From NCBI GenBank assembly GCA_022825895.1, contig JAJDVX010000024.1:1-64000 (forward strand): a DNA stretch of 64,000 bases, read 5' to 3'. Positions 44,635-53,084 of the stretch are shown piece by piece. Below the pieces are notes generated by a model. That model had not been told where the DNA came from and searched no databases. It was given only the letters and a program-made list of their open reading frames with translations. This DNA is from Chloroflexota bacterium (GTDB taxonomy: Bacteria > Chloroflexota > UBA11872). How positions within the stretch are numbered: the stretch's first letter is position 1; each line of letters starts with the position of its first letter. A program made the translations under genes and the position numbers.

Positions 44635-45570
44635 CTACGACGACGCCTCGAGCTTGCGTGCTTTGCCTGCGCCGCCCGCGTGTTCCCAGAGTTCGACGGC
44701 GCCAACGCCGCGTGGCAAGTGCTTGTTCACAATCCGCAGCACGGTGTTGTGTCGGCGCTTCACCTCAGGGCTTCTGAGGTCTTGTCCGAAGCCAACGACC
44801 GCGCGAAGTCCGCCGCTTAGGCGACGAATGGGTGGCGTCAGACCCGTCTCGACCCGGGCGCGAATCAGCGCCTCGACTCCGTCGCGTACGGCATCAAACG
44901 CACCGTGCCAGATCCAAACGTAGTGCAGAAGCTGGAATGCCGCATAGTCCAGTTTGGCGGATGACTTCGTCGCATCCTTGAACTCAATGAGCACCAGGCG
45001 TCCACGTGAGTCGACGGCAAGCTGGTCAAGTTTGGTTGCACCCGACGAAGGCGCCACCCAGCGGTTACTTCGCGCGACGGATTTCAAGTCCCTGAGCGCC
45101 GACCGGACCTCAGGCAGTGCCGCAGCCTCCGCCTGATGGGCCAGCACCACCTCGCGGTCGATGGGAACCCAGGGCTTCCGGACTCGCGACCATTGCATCT
45201 GTATCGCGCCTTCGGACTTGGTGAACCTTGGATTGACCTCCACGCCACGCACATAGCTGATAAGAGCCGAGCCGAGGCCCGTCTCCCCGGTACGCCAGAT
45301 CCTGAAGAGACCCTGCGCACACGCCTGTGAGGTGTAGGTGCAATCTGCCGTCAGCTTCACGCCTCCGCCCCGCAGCGCCCGAGCCTTGACTAATCCTGTC
45401 ATCCCGCAGTAAACGTGCACCTCGTCATTGCGCCGGAAGTGCACGTCCAGCCCAACGCCTCCGGCGTTTACATGGCCCAGCGAAAGCAAGGGCGCAAGCA
45501 AGCCCTGCGGCCGCAGAAGCCGCAGGAGTTGCGGCGAGGGTGCGCGGTCATACGATGCTGGAGTTTCCAT
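44635..45570 (-). CDS. Hypothetical protein with PD-(D/E)XK-like nuclease motif
   Basis: A 311-residue protein starting at ATG 45570 (METPASYDRAPSPQ). I do not recognise the family. The middle contains a pattern typical of restriction-endonuclease-fold proteins: ATKLDQLAVDSRGRLVLIEF with D182, E196 and, two residues after E196, K198 (E-F-K), followed by LDYAAFQLLHYVW, the usual helix after the active site. The N-terminal half has several Cys (C55, C77, C84) and no known motif. It lies ten bases after the gene at 45581-46387 in the same direction, so the two form an operon. Context suggests a defence role or DNA processing, but that is inference. Confidence 0.6.
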   Translation of the reverse strand: METPASYDRAPSPQLLRLLRPQGLLAPLLSLGHVNAGGVGLDVHFRRNDEVHVYCGMTGLVKARALRGGGVKLTADCTYTSQACAQGLFRIWRTGETGLGSALISYVRGVEVNPRFTKSEGAIQMQWSRVRKPWVPIDREVVLAHQAEAAALPEVRSALRDLKSVARSNRWVAPSSGATKLDQLAVDSRGRLVLIEFKDATKSSAKLDYAAFQLLHYVWIWHGAFDAVRDGVEALIRARVETGLTPPIRRLSGGLRAVVGFGQDLRSPEVKRRHNTVLRIVNKHLPRGVGAVELWEHAGGAGKARKLEASS

Positions 45571-45580
45571 AGGGCAACCC

Positions 45581-46387
45581 TCAGAGCTGGTAGCGCTGGC
45601 GCATGTACGTCGCCCAGCCTGTTAGGCCCGCCGCCTCACCAACGCGAACAACCTCCGACGCCGACAGTACCGGTGCATACGATGGCCGCGGCAGAAGGCG
45701 CGTCCACTCCATCCATTGCCTCGCAATGTCGGGATTCGCATCGTGAGCGCAAAGGGCGAACCACGCGCGGTGTAGGGTGCCGTCCTGCTCGAGTCCGCGC
45801 GCGATGGCCAAGTTGCGCATGGGCTGCTGCATGTCGTAGGCGAACGGACAGGGCCTATCGAGATTGGAGTTCGGAAAGGCTTTGTGCACACTTCCGTGGC
45901 TTCCGGCAAAGATCTCCCAGTAGCGACGATCGCGTCGCTGCCGCACGGGCCGGCGCAGGTAACAGGCCGTCGGAGCGCGCATGAAGACTCGGGCGGACCG
46001 GCAGACGTCTTTCCTCCGATTCGCCGGGCTATTGCGTCCGCCACAGTGCGTGAATCCCCGCTCACTCAGCTTGACTTCGAGCAGAACGGCGACCCGGCGT
46101 CGAAGGCGCATTCGGCCCCACAGGATCACGTCGGCGGCCGTGGCGTGTTCGTCATCGCCGGGTCGATCGCCCGCGATCTCGCCGAGCAGTTCGCCGGGCG
46201 GCACCCATTCGAACTGCACCCTATCGATCTCTAGCCGAGTGTCAACGAGCTGGCTCACAATCTCTGAGAGGTATGCCCGCGGCCCTTCCCGAAATGGCAA
46301 GAACAGGTTGAGTGCGAACACTTGGGAGCTGCGTAGATGTGCAGCGTGCTCGTGAAGCCGCCCCAAGTCGGCGTCCATCGCCTTCAC
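45581..46387 (-). CDS. Hypothetical PD-(D/E)XK nuclease-like protein
   Basis: 268 residues from GTG 46387 (an ATG three codons later is equally possible). The visible active-site pattern is TAADVILWGR (D86) followed by VAVLLEVKLSERGF (E104, K106) and then Cys residues (C115, C129). This resembles the PD-(D/E)XK group represented by PGN_0703, where the E-x-K strand is followed by 'SE.GF..C'. I assign it to that group with caution. It is the first gene of a two-gene minus-strand operon with 44635-45570, which also carries an E-x-K pattern. It could be a nuclease pair in the defence island. Confidence 0.6.
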   Translation of the reverse strand: MKAMDADLGRLHEHAAHLRSSQVFALNLFLPFREGPRAYLSEIVSQLVDTRLEIDRVQFEWVPPGELLGEIAGDRPGDDEHATAADVILWGRMRLRRRVAVLLEVKLSERGFTHCGGRNSPANRRKDVCRSARVFMRAPTACYLRRPVRQRRDRRYWEIFAGSHGSVHKAFPNSNLDRPCPFAYDMQQPMRNLAIARGLEQDGTLHRAWFALCAHDANPDIARQWMEWTRLLPRPSYAPVLSASEVVRVGEAAGLTGWATYMRQRYQL

Positions 46388-48236
46388 AGCGAGGTCGCGA
46401 TAGTCAGATTAGATTCCGTCGGTCCAATGGTCCCAATAGCGCGAACGAGAACCGTCCAGCTGGGCTCGCCATGCTGTCATGTGCGCCTCTAGGCACGCGG
46501 CGAACGCCGCTCGCTTTCTGCCGGGAGATCGTCGGGACACGCTCTGGTCGGCACACCTTTGAGTGCACTCCGCTTAGCCTAGCGCCCACCTTCCGACCGC
46601 CGAACCGGCGTTCAAGCTTCAGGTACAGGTGCGAGACGCGACGACCTGAGGAATGGAAACAGAAGCGCGCCTTCTATTCCTTCGGGCTTCCCCACATCTG
46701 GTGGGATTGACTTCGGCCAATCCCGCAGGACATCCCGAGGTCATCCCTCGGTACGGAGGGGCAAGGCTCCTGCGGAACCGCCGATAGTCGATCTTTGGGA
46801 CGTCCGAATCTCGCTCCATGAGCTTCGGCGGCCGCATGCGTCGGATTCGCTACTTCCCAAGCCGGCTGTCCTCGTCCGAGCCGAAGATCCCTGCGAAGGG
46901 TCGCCGCGGATCCTGCCGGTTGAGGATGGACGTGGCGATCGAGCTGGCACTGCAGAAGGGCTACGTAGTGCTCCAGCCGAATGAACAATTTACCCTTTGC
47001 GATGCTCTGAGCCTCCCTTTACGTACTAGCCCACCAAACCGAGCACTGACCATCGTCGAGAGAAGCCAAACACAAGTCTCTCCCAGCCTCTCTGCTGCGC
47101 TGCAAGACAGCCAAGTTACAAGGTGACTTAGGGGGACTATTCCTGATGTTGCATCGGAATCTCTTCAGGGACTCTGCGGATCCGCTCCCCACGTCTCTGC
47201 GGCGCAGATAGGCTCGCACGGCACTCCATAGAACAGAACTAGAAAGATACGAGCAGTGAAAAGGAACGATTGGGTGAATTGCGAGGCGACGGGGATGTAG
47301 CGGGTACGGCCGGGTCCTATCGTTAGGTGTCGAACACTACCGCCAGGCATTCATCCAGATCCACCGGCATGGTCCATTAGCTTCAGTCCTTGAGAGTCAG
47401 TCTCAGCGACTCCGGTCACTGCTCGTCAATTTGCCAAATCGCCTCAAGTGCCTGCTATCTCAAGACCGGCGTTCAGCTGCCCATAAGCCGCCCTAGGTAT
47501 TGATTCTTGATTGACCTTGCTTCCGGAATGGGATCGATGCTGTGAGAGACAGCGGTTTTCACTGACAACTTGGTGGCAAGGGCCAATGAAAGACATTAAG
47601 GGGCAGGATGAATAGAATCTTTAGGAATTCGTATTGGTGGTGCCTGCTCGTAACCGACGTAGTAACTATTCCGAAGCGGCTTGTCATCCCGTTGAAGCTT
47701 GCTGACATTTTGAACTTCTCTGTCAGAGCCGTGACTGACAACCGACGGACGGAGCGCATATCAAGATTCACTCCGGCCAGCGATGACCCACTATGCCGAA
47801 CATCACGATGCCGACGTTTCGTCCACAGACAATAAGACAAAAGGACGGGCAAATCATATGTACAGAATATGCGGGTGGCAATGTAAGCGACGGACCCACG
47901 ACTGAATTGCAACGCGGAATAAGCACATCTACGCTTTCATCTTGGCCAACAATGAGCTAACTGAATGCCTCGAGGGAACTCTTTCTTTGCATTAGTAATC
48001 GGTTGAGCCGAAATCTGTGATGCAATAATTCAAAGCAGACATTTAGCCTAGCGCGCAGCGCCGCTAATCAGACAACTAGGAATCCCGCTTGCCATACCAA
48101 TGCTCCGCTTAGCAATGCAAAGCGATTTGACACGTGCCGCGAACATTATCGTGCGATTGACAGGACGGCGTTAATGCTGTAAAACTCCGACACACTCCAC
48201 ACCGTCGCTACAGACTGCGCGCTCCCGCTTACATCC
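46388..48236. other. Long gene-poor stretch with falling GC content
   Basis: GC drops markedly from about 47.2 kb on, and the low-GC genes at 48.2-49.7 kb follow. The frames in this stretch (for example 47559-47912 on the minus strand) have no recognisable domain. It probably marks a junction between segments of different origin. I see no convincing RNA gene or repeat. Confidence 0.4.
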
Positions 48237-49097
48237 ATGCCCACACGTCGAGTGTATTTTATGCAGATTACAACTACTGACCGTCATCCTCTTCAGCTAT
48301 CATTTTTTGATACGCAACATCTTGTTGACCACATCAATGAAAGTCTCAATCCGGAATCATATCTGATCTATCGTGGTCGTCAGTGGCGATTGTCCCGACC
48401 AATTCTCTCGCGTGACGGTGAGTTTATTGCTGGTCGATTAGGCTTTCAGACTGTTGACCTTCGACATGAAATGGCTTACAACGAAGACACATTTGATTTT
48501 GAGAAGCGTGAAGCGCCACCTGCGCGCGGAACATTGATTCATTATATCGTCCATTATCCATCGGGCCGGATTGCTGTAGAGACTAACAAGGATATTTCGC
48601 AGAAGGCCGCGCGAGCGGTGTTAGAGAAGTTTTTCAATAAGCCGTACAGCCCGCGCAAGTATAGAGTTGAATTCATTCCTGATATGACCTTCGATGAGTG
48701 GGTGAGTGAAGTACGTGAAATCAAGACTCTGCAAGTACGCATAGATCGGCCTAATCCGAATTGGAGTGCACTACCAGGCATCGGTCGTAGGATCATTAGA
48801 CCGTCCAATGCGCAACATCTCGATGTTGTGCTACGAGCAACGGCGACCCAACCATTGAATCTTGATAATGAGGAAATTGAGGATTTGACAGCGTATTCGA
48901 TTTCACACGGCCAAGGGGTTTCGGCCGAAAGCACACGGGGACGCAGATACAATACGAAGACCAATGCCAAGAACCGCAGAATGCCAGTAGACGAAGACGA
49001 CATACCAAGACGTAGGTTCATGCGGCTTCTCGATCTCTTTCAAGCTACCCTGCCTGACGAAACCGATCAGCATGAAGAAGCTGTTCAAGATGAATAG
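48237..49097 (+). CDS. Hypothetical soluble protein, first gene of a low-GC pair
   Basis: 286 residues from ATG 48237; a second ATG in frame lies at 48261 and no Shine-Dalgarno separates them. I do not recognise the family. Visible features are an N-terminal segment LQLSFFDTQHLVDHINESLN, a strand-rich middle (GTLIHYIVHYPSGRIAVETN), then VRIDRPNPNWSALPGIG, and an acidic C-terminus. No signal peptide or membrane helix is present. Base composition and codon use (many A/T third positions) differ sharply from the neighbours, which points to horizontal acquisition. It overlaps the next gene by 26 bases, so the two products probably work together. A soluble sensor with a membrane effector is one reading. 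Confidence 0.65.
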   Translation: MPTRRVYFMQITTTDRHPLQLSFFDTQHLVDHINESLNPESYLIYRGRQWRLSRPILSRDGEFIAGRLGFQTVDLRHEMAYNEDTFDFEKREAPPARGTLIHYIVHYPSGRIAVETNKDISQKAARAVLEKFFNKPYSPRKYRVEFIPDMTFDEWVSEVREIKTLQVRIDRPNPNWSALPGIGRRIIRPSNAQHLDVVLRATATQPLNLDNEEIEDLTAYSISHGQGVSAESTRGRRYNTKTNAKNRRMPVDEDDIPRRRFMRLLDLFQATLPDETDQHEEAVQDE

Positions 49098-49662
49098 GAT
49101 TCTCTTACGAGCATTGTTGTTGCGGTGGAGAGATGTACTCATTCATTGGGACTTTTGGCTTGCAGTTCTTGTTACATTTATTGTTGGATTTGCCCCTAAC
49201 TACAACTCTCCAGGGTGGGATTTTTACCGACTAGTATGGATTGAAGTGACAGTGGCAGGCGCTCTCCTTGGCATGGTTCTAGCTGGTGTTTCAATACTGA
49301 TTGCGCTGATGCGAGAGGACTTTATGATATTCTTGTACAAGGTGGGGCTAGAAGATGATGCGATGGACGATGGTATGTTGGAAGCAATATTACCTTTCTG
49401 GTTCATGGCCTGGCTTGTTGTAATTGTAATCATCAGCGGAATACTCGGGATTGCATTGGTATCGCCATCATGTGAGTTAATGCAGCGGATTTGGCTTTCA
49501 TGTGTCACGTTCTTTCTTTCCTGGGCTGTATTCAATGTAATTCCGATAGTTGGTTTCCTCAGTCACCTTGGCAGGCTTCGTATTGACCAGCATATAGCAA
49601 AGATTGTGGAAGCGGCCGAGGCGGACGAAAAGAACAAAGGAGAAGGCGATACCTCCGATTGA
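49072..49662 (+). CDS. Hypothetical four-helix membrane protein, second gene of the low-GC pair
   Basis: 196 residues from ATG 49072; ATG 49090 is an alternative and would give an ATGAATAG overlap with the upstream stop. Four hydrophobic segments are clear: about residues 27-42 (DFWLAVLVTFIVGF), 56-80 (WIEVTVAGALLGMVLAGVSI), 104-130 (EAILPFWFMAWLVVIVIISG) and 140-163 (IWLSCVTFFLSWAVFNVIPI). The C-terminal tail is charged and cytosolic (IDQHIAKIVEAAEADEK). The family is unknown. Small multi-pass proteins coupled to a soluble partner are a frequent layout of membrane-damaging defence effectors. Low GC matches its partner. Confidence 0.68.
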   Translation: MKKLFKMNRILLRALLLRWRDVLIHWDFWLAVLVTFIVGFAPNYNSPGWDFYRLVWIEVTVAGALLGMVLAGVSILIALMREDFMIFLYKVGLEDDAMDDGMLEAILPFWFMAWLVVIVIISGILGIALVSPSCELMQRIWLSCVTFFLSWAVFNVIPIVGFLSHLGRLRIDQHIAKIVEAAEADEKNKGEGDTSD

Positions 49663-49748
49663 GAAGGTCTCATTCGTCCACCGGCAGCCGCCAAGGCCTA
49701 GTGTCCTACGTTCGAGTTCGAATTCCGACTTTGCTCAGGCGTCTGACG

Positions 49749-52700
49749 CTAGACCCGTAATGGCTCACGTATGGACTCGCGAACGCGCGAAACAGCGGCT
49801 GCCAGATCTGGCACAGCGCGTTCTTGTTTCGCATGTAGGAACAGAAACCGACACGCAGCGACTCGCAGGCCCAGAGACTCCTCGAGAGCCAGCGCGTAGG
49901 TCGCACCCTGCGGCTCGTAACGCGCGAACGCTTGGTCAAGCGCCTCACCGTCGCGAAGCGCGTCAGTCTTGTAATCCACCACGACCAAGTCTCCATCAGA
50001 GGTTTGATACATCAGATCAATGAAACCTTCGACCAGGACCTCGCGCCCACGATCATCAGCAATCGGTACCGCGACGTAGACCTCCCGCCAATAGCGTCCG
50101 GACTCGACGGCATTCCGCAGACTCGAGCTATCGAGCGCGACGCGAATGAGCCGAGCAACGTAAGCGGAATACCGCGGATCCAGGCCTTCAGCGGCGCTCT
50201 GCGCCCTCGCAACCGCACTAACTTCGAAGTCGTCGGCATCTTCAATGTCGATCGTCTGAAGCGCCGAGTGCACGGCACGGCCGATGCTGGTACCCGCACG
50301 CCCACGACGCCACGGCGGGAGATCGTCAGGACGTTCATCCTTCTCGACGTTTGGGTCATCTTGGTCTGCTCTCCTCGCGAGGCTGGTGGCCGACTTAACC
50401 TCGAAGTTGGCATTTGAGCGGATCGCTGCACCTCGCTCGGTGAGCCACTGTTCGCGGTCACTGGCAGTTCCGGTTGGGCCTTGTGACTTCACGCGTCTGG
50501 CAATATCGGCAGTTGGCCGTTCTCCACTGCTTGGAGGGTGATGCTGCGTCGGTTCAGCTGCAAACCGGCGTAAAAGAAGGGTCTCTTGGGAGTCGCCAAG
50601 CTGATCAAGCTGATCGGCGATGATGTGCGCATCCGAAGTCAGACTGCCGCCCGCCTTTCGGTAAGTGCTGACGACGAGATGATCCCGCGCACGAGTTGTG
50701 GCGACGTAGTTCAGGCGCACGCGTTCGGCGCGCTGCATGCAGACTTCCTGTTCGAACAGTTGGTCGTAGCCTGGCGTCTTCAAGCCTTCTCTCAGGTGCA
50801 GTTCGGGTCCCTTGTCATCACGCCACAGTAAAGCGGGGCGTTCGTCACGAGATCTGACGTTGAGACCGGTGAGAACGACGATTGGGAACTCCAGCCCCTT
50901 AGCAGCGTGAATCGTCAGGATGCGGACCGCGTCATGATCGGACTCGGGCACCACGGACTCGACCACGTGTGAATCTTCATCCGCTTGATGCTGAGCCCAG
51001 CGTAGAAACACGTTCAGAGTGCACCCGCCGCGATCGCCGAAACTGCGGGCTTGATCGAGGAGAAATCTCAGACGCTGCCAGTGGTCGCGCGGACGACGGT
51101 CGGCGACGGCCAACTCCATGAGCCGTCGCTCGCGAATTACACGCTCCACCAGCGCACTAACCGACAGACGCCACTGTCCGGCGGCAGTGTCCCGGAACCA
51201 ACGCATAGCTTCGGCGACTGGATGGTCGGCTTGAATCCCCTCCGGAGCCTCGACACGATAGTCCCAATGGCCACCGCACTCGCGCCAGCCGAGCAAGTCC
51301 ACGTCGGAACATGCAAATGCCGGCGATCGAAGGGAGCCCACCAGAGCGACCTCATCCGTGGGATCGTCAATCGCATGGAGAATGCCGAGGAGCCTGCGAA
51401 CATCCTCGCTATGAAAGACCAGCGAGCGACTTTCTAACCGATAGGGGATATTTTGTTCGTCGAGTTCGGGAAGCAGCTGGCTCAAACCGGCGCGGGCGGG
51501 CACGAGCACGGCGATATCGGAGTAGTTTGCTGCCCGCCAGCACTCATCACTCTGATCGAGCACCGGCCACTGGGACCCTCGCACATCAGCAATGATCTGA
51601 CCAAGAGCCTGTGCTTCAGCTCGTCGAACCGCCGGAACCGAAGCATCGAGCTCATCGCCGACCACCACGACGCCGGGCGCATGCTTACGGCTTAGCGGTC
51701 CGCGGCATGCCTCTAGCTCTTCCCAGACCGCTTGGCCACCGCTCGAGTCGGCCTGCATCAGCGGTCCAAAGACTGCGTTTACGAAGTCCGTTACGCCTTG
51801 TTGTGATCGAAAATTCTGGGTGAGGTGCACGAGAGAGCCCGCATTCCGCTCACGAATTGCGGTGTACTGCCCGATGTCGGCTCGACGAAAGCGATAGATC
51901 GACTGCTTTGGATCACCGACATAAAAGAGGCGGCCTTGCTCGTCTCCAGCGATGGCGTCTGCAATCTCGGACTGGAGCGGGTCCGTGTCGTGAAACTCAT
52001 CGATCAGAACGAAGCGAAAGCGCTCGCGGATTCGAGCTGCCACCTCAGGATTCGCACGCAGCAGGGTGCGGCAGTGGACAAGCAGGTCTTGAAAGCCGAG
52101 GCGCCCTCGGTGCCGGCGCTCGTCGGCGTAATCGAGCACGAATTCTCGAATTGCGCTGTAAATGGGCGCGAGAATGCACGCAACGACTTCGAGCCGTAGT
52201 CGCTCGCGGCGTGCATGAAGGGTCCCCATCGCTTGCCGAATCTCACTGAGCGTCTCGCCGGTCCAGTTGCCTCTCCGCCCCATGTTGCCAACGCGTAGCG
52301 ATGTCGCCGTGGAGTGTTCAAGCAGCTTGACCAGCGTGCCATTATCGCCGGCAGCTTCACGCAGACTGGCAGCGAAGCCTTCCAAGTCCTGCAATCGCCG
52401 ATAGAGGCGATCCTCGTGGTCGACACATGCTCCGCGCGCCTCGATCACGGACTGGAGGCCTGAAACGAATGAGTCAGTCTCGATGTACCCAGGTCTCATG
52501 ACCGTCTCGTCAGACTGCGCTCGATCCCAATCCTCGTGCACCTTGCGCACGAGGCCCATCAGGTGATCTAAGGTCAGACCAGCGTCAAAGGCGTCGCGCA
52601 TCGGCCCTGCGAGCTTGGGATCTTCAAGCATGGTGTCGAGCCTGTCATGCCACCGCTCAACCAGCTCGATACTGGATTCCGTGTCGTCAACGATCTCGAA

Positions 52701-53084
52701 GCCTGGGGGCAGCCCTGCCTCGAGCGGAAAGAGCGAGAGGACACGGGCGGCAAATGCGTGAATGGTTTCGATGGCAGAGCCATCCAGTTCCTCCAGCGCT
52801 GATTGGCATAGTCTCCGACGTTCGCGATCGTCCTTGACTTCAGATTCCTCTTCGAGACGTTCGAGGATTCGGTCTCGTAGTTCTGCGGCGGCCTTTTCGG
52901 TAAACGTGATCGCCGCAATACCTGAACCGCGGACACGTCCTGTTGCAATCAGGTTGACTATCCGCTCAACCAGTTGGTGCGTTTTGCCTGTTCCGGCTCC
53001 CGCTTCGACGAAAAGAGTCTCATCAAGCGCTCGCTCAATCCGGACGCGATCGTCCCAGTCACTAAGTTGGGCGACTGTGGTCAC
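49749..53084 (-). CDS. addA: AddA-like UvrD-type helicase/nuclease
   Basis: A 1111-residue superfamily 1A helicase with C-terminal nuclease. Walker A is VEAGAGTGKTHQL (K34), motif II is VLIDEFHDTDP, motif III-IV lies in GDPKQSIYRFRRAD, and motif VI is LNYVATTRARDHLVV. The C-terminal RecB-type nuclease has VEGFIDLMY (D1023), VVVDYKTD (D1037, K1039) and QGATYAL (Q1059). The gene starts at GTG 53084 and overlaps the addB stop by four bases (GTGA), so the two are coupled. The complex resects double-strand ends for recombination and degrades linear foreign DNA. It could be the housekeeping AddAB or an island-borne relative; the surrounding defence genes leave both open. Confidence 0.85.
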   Translation of the reverse strand: MTTVAQLSDWDDRVRIERALDETLFVEAGAGTGKTHQLVERIVNLIATGRVRGSGIAAITFTEKAAAELRDRILERLEEESEVKDDRERRRLCQSALEELDGSAIETIHAFAARVLSLFPLEAGLPPGFEIVDDTESSIELVERWHDRLDTMLEDPKLAGPMRDAFDAGLTLDHLMGLVRKVHEDWDRAQSDETVMRPGYIETDSFVSGLQSVIEARGACVDHEDRLYRRLQDLEGFAASLREAAGDNGTLVKLLEHSTATSLRVGNMGRRGNWTGETLSEIRQAMGTLHARRERLRLEVVACILAPIYSAIREFVLDYADERRHRGRLGFQDLLVHCRTLLRANPEVAARIRERFRFVLIDEFHDTDPLQSEIADAIAGDEQGRLFYVGDPKQSIYRFRRADIGQYTAIRERNAGSLVHLTQNFRSQQGVTDFVNAVFGPLMQADSSGGQAVWEELEACRGPLSRKHAPGVVVVGDELDASVPAVRRAEAQALGQIIADVRGSQWPVLDQSDECWRAANYSDIAVLVPARAGLSQLLPELDEQNIPYRLESRSLVFHSEDVRRLLGILHAIDDPTDEVALVGSLRSPAFACSDVDLLGWRECGGHWDYRVEAPEGIQADHPVAEAMRWFRDTAAGQWRLSVSALVERVIRERRLMELAVADRRPRDHWQRLRFLLDQARSFGDRGGCTLNVFLRWAQHQADEDSHVVESVVPESDHDAVRILTIHAAKGLEFPIVVLTGLNVRSRDERPALLWRDDKGPELHLREGLKTPGYDQLFEQEVCMQRAERVRLNYVATTRARDHLVVSTYRKAGGSLTSDAHIIADQLDQLGDSQETLLLRRFAAEPTQHHPPSSGERPTADIARRVKSQGPTGTASDREQWLTERGAAIRSNANFEVKSATSLARRADQDDPNVEKDERPDDLPPWRRGRAGTSIGRAVHSALQTIDIEDADDFEVSAVARAQSAAEGLDPRYSAYVARLIRVALDSSSLRNAVESGRYWREVYVAVPIADDRGREVLVEGFIDLMYQTSDGDLVVVDYKTDALRDGEALDQAFARYEPQGATYALALEESLGLRVAACRFLFLHAKQERAVPDLAAAVSRVRESIREPLRV

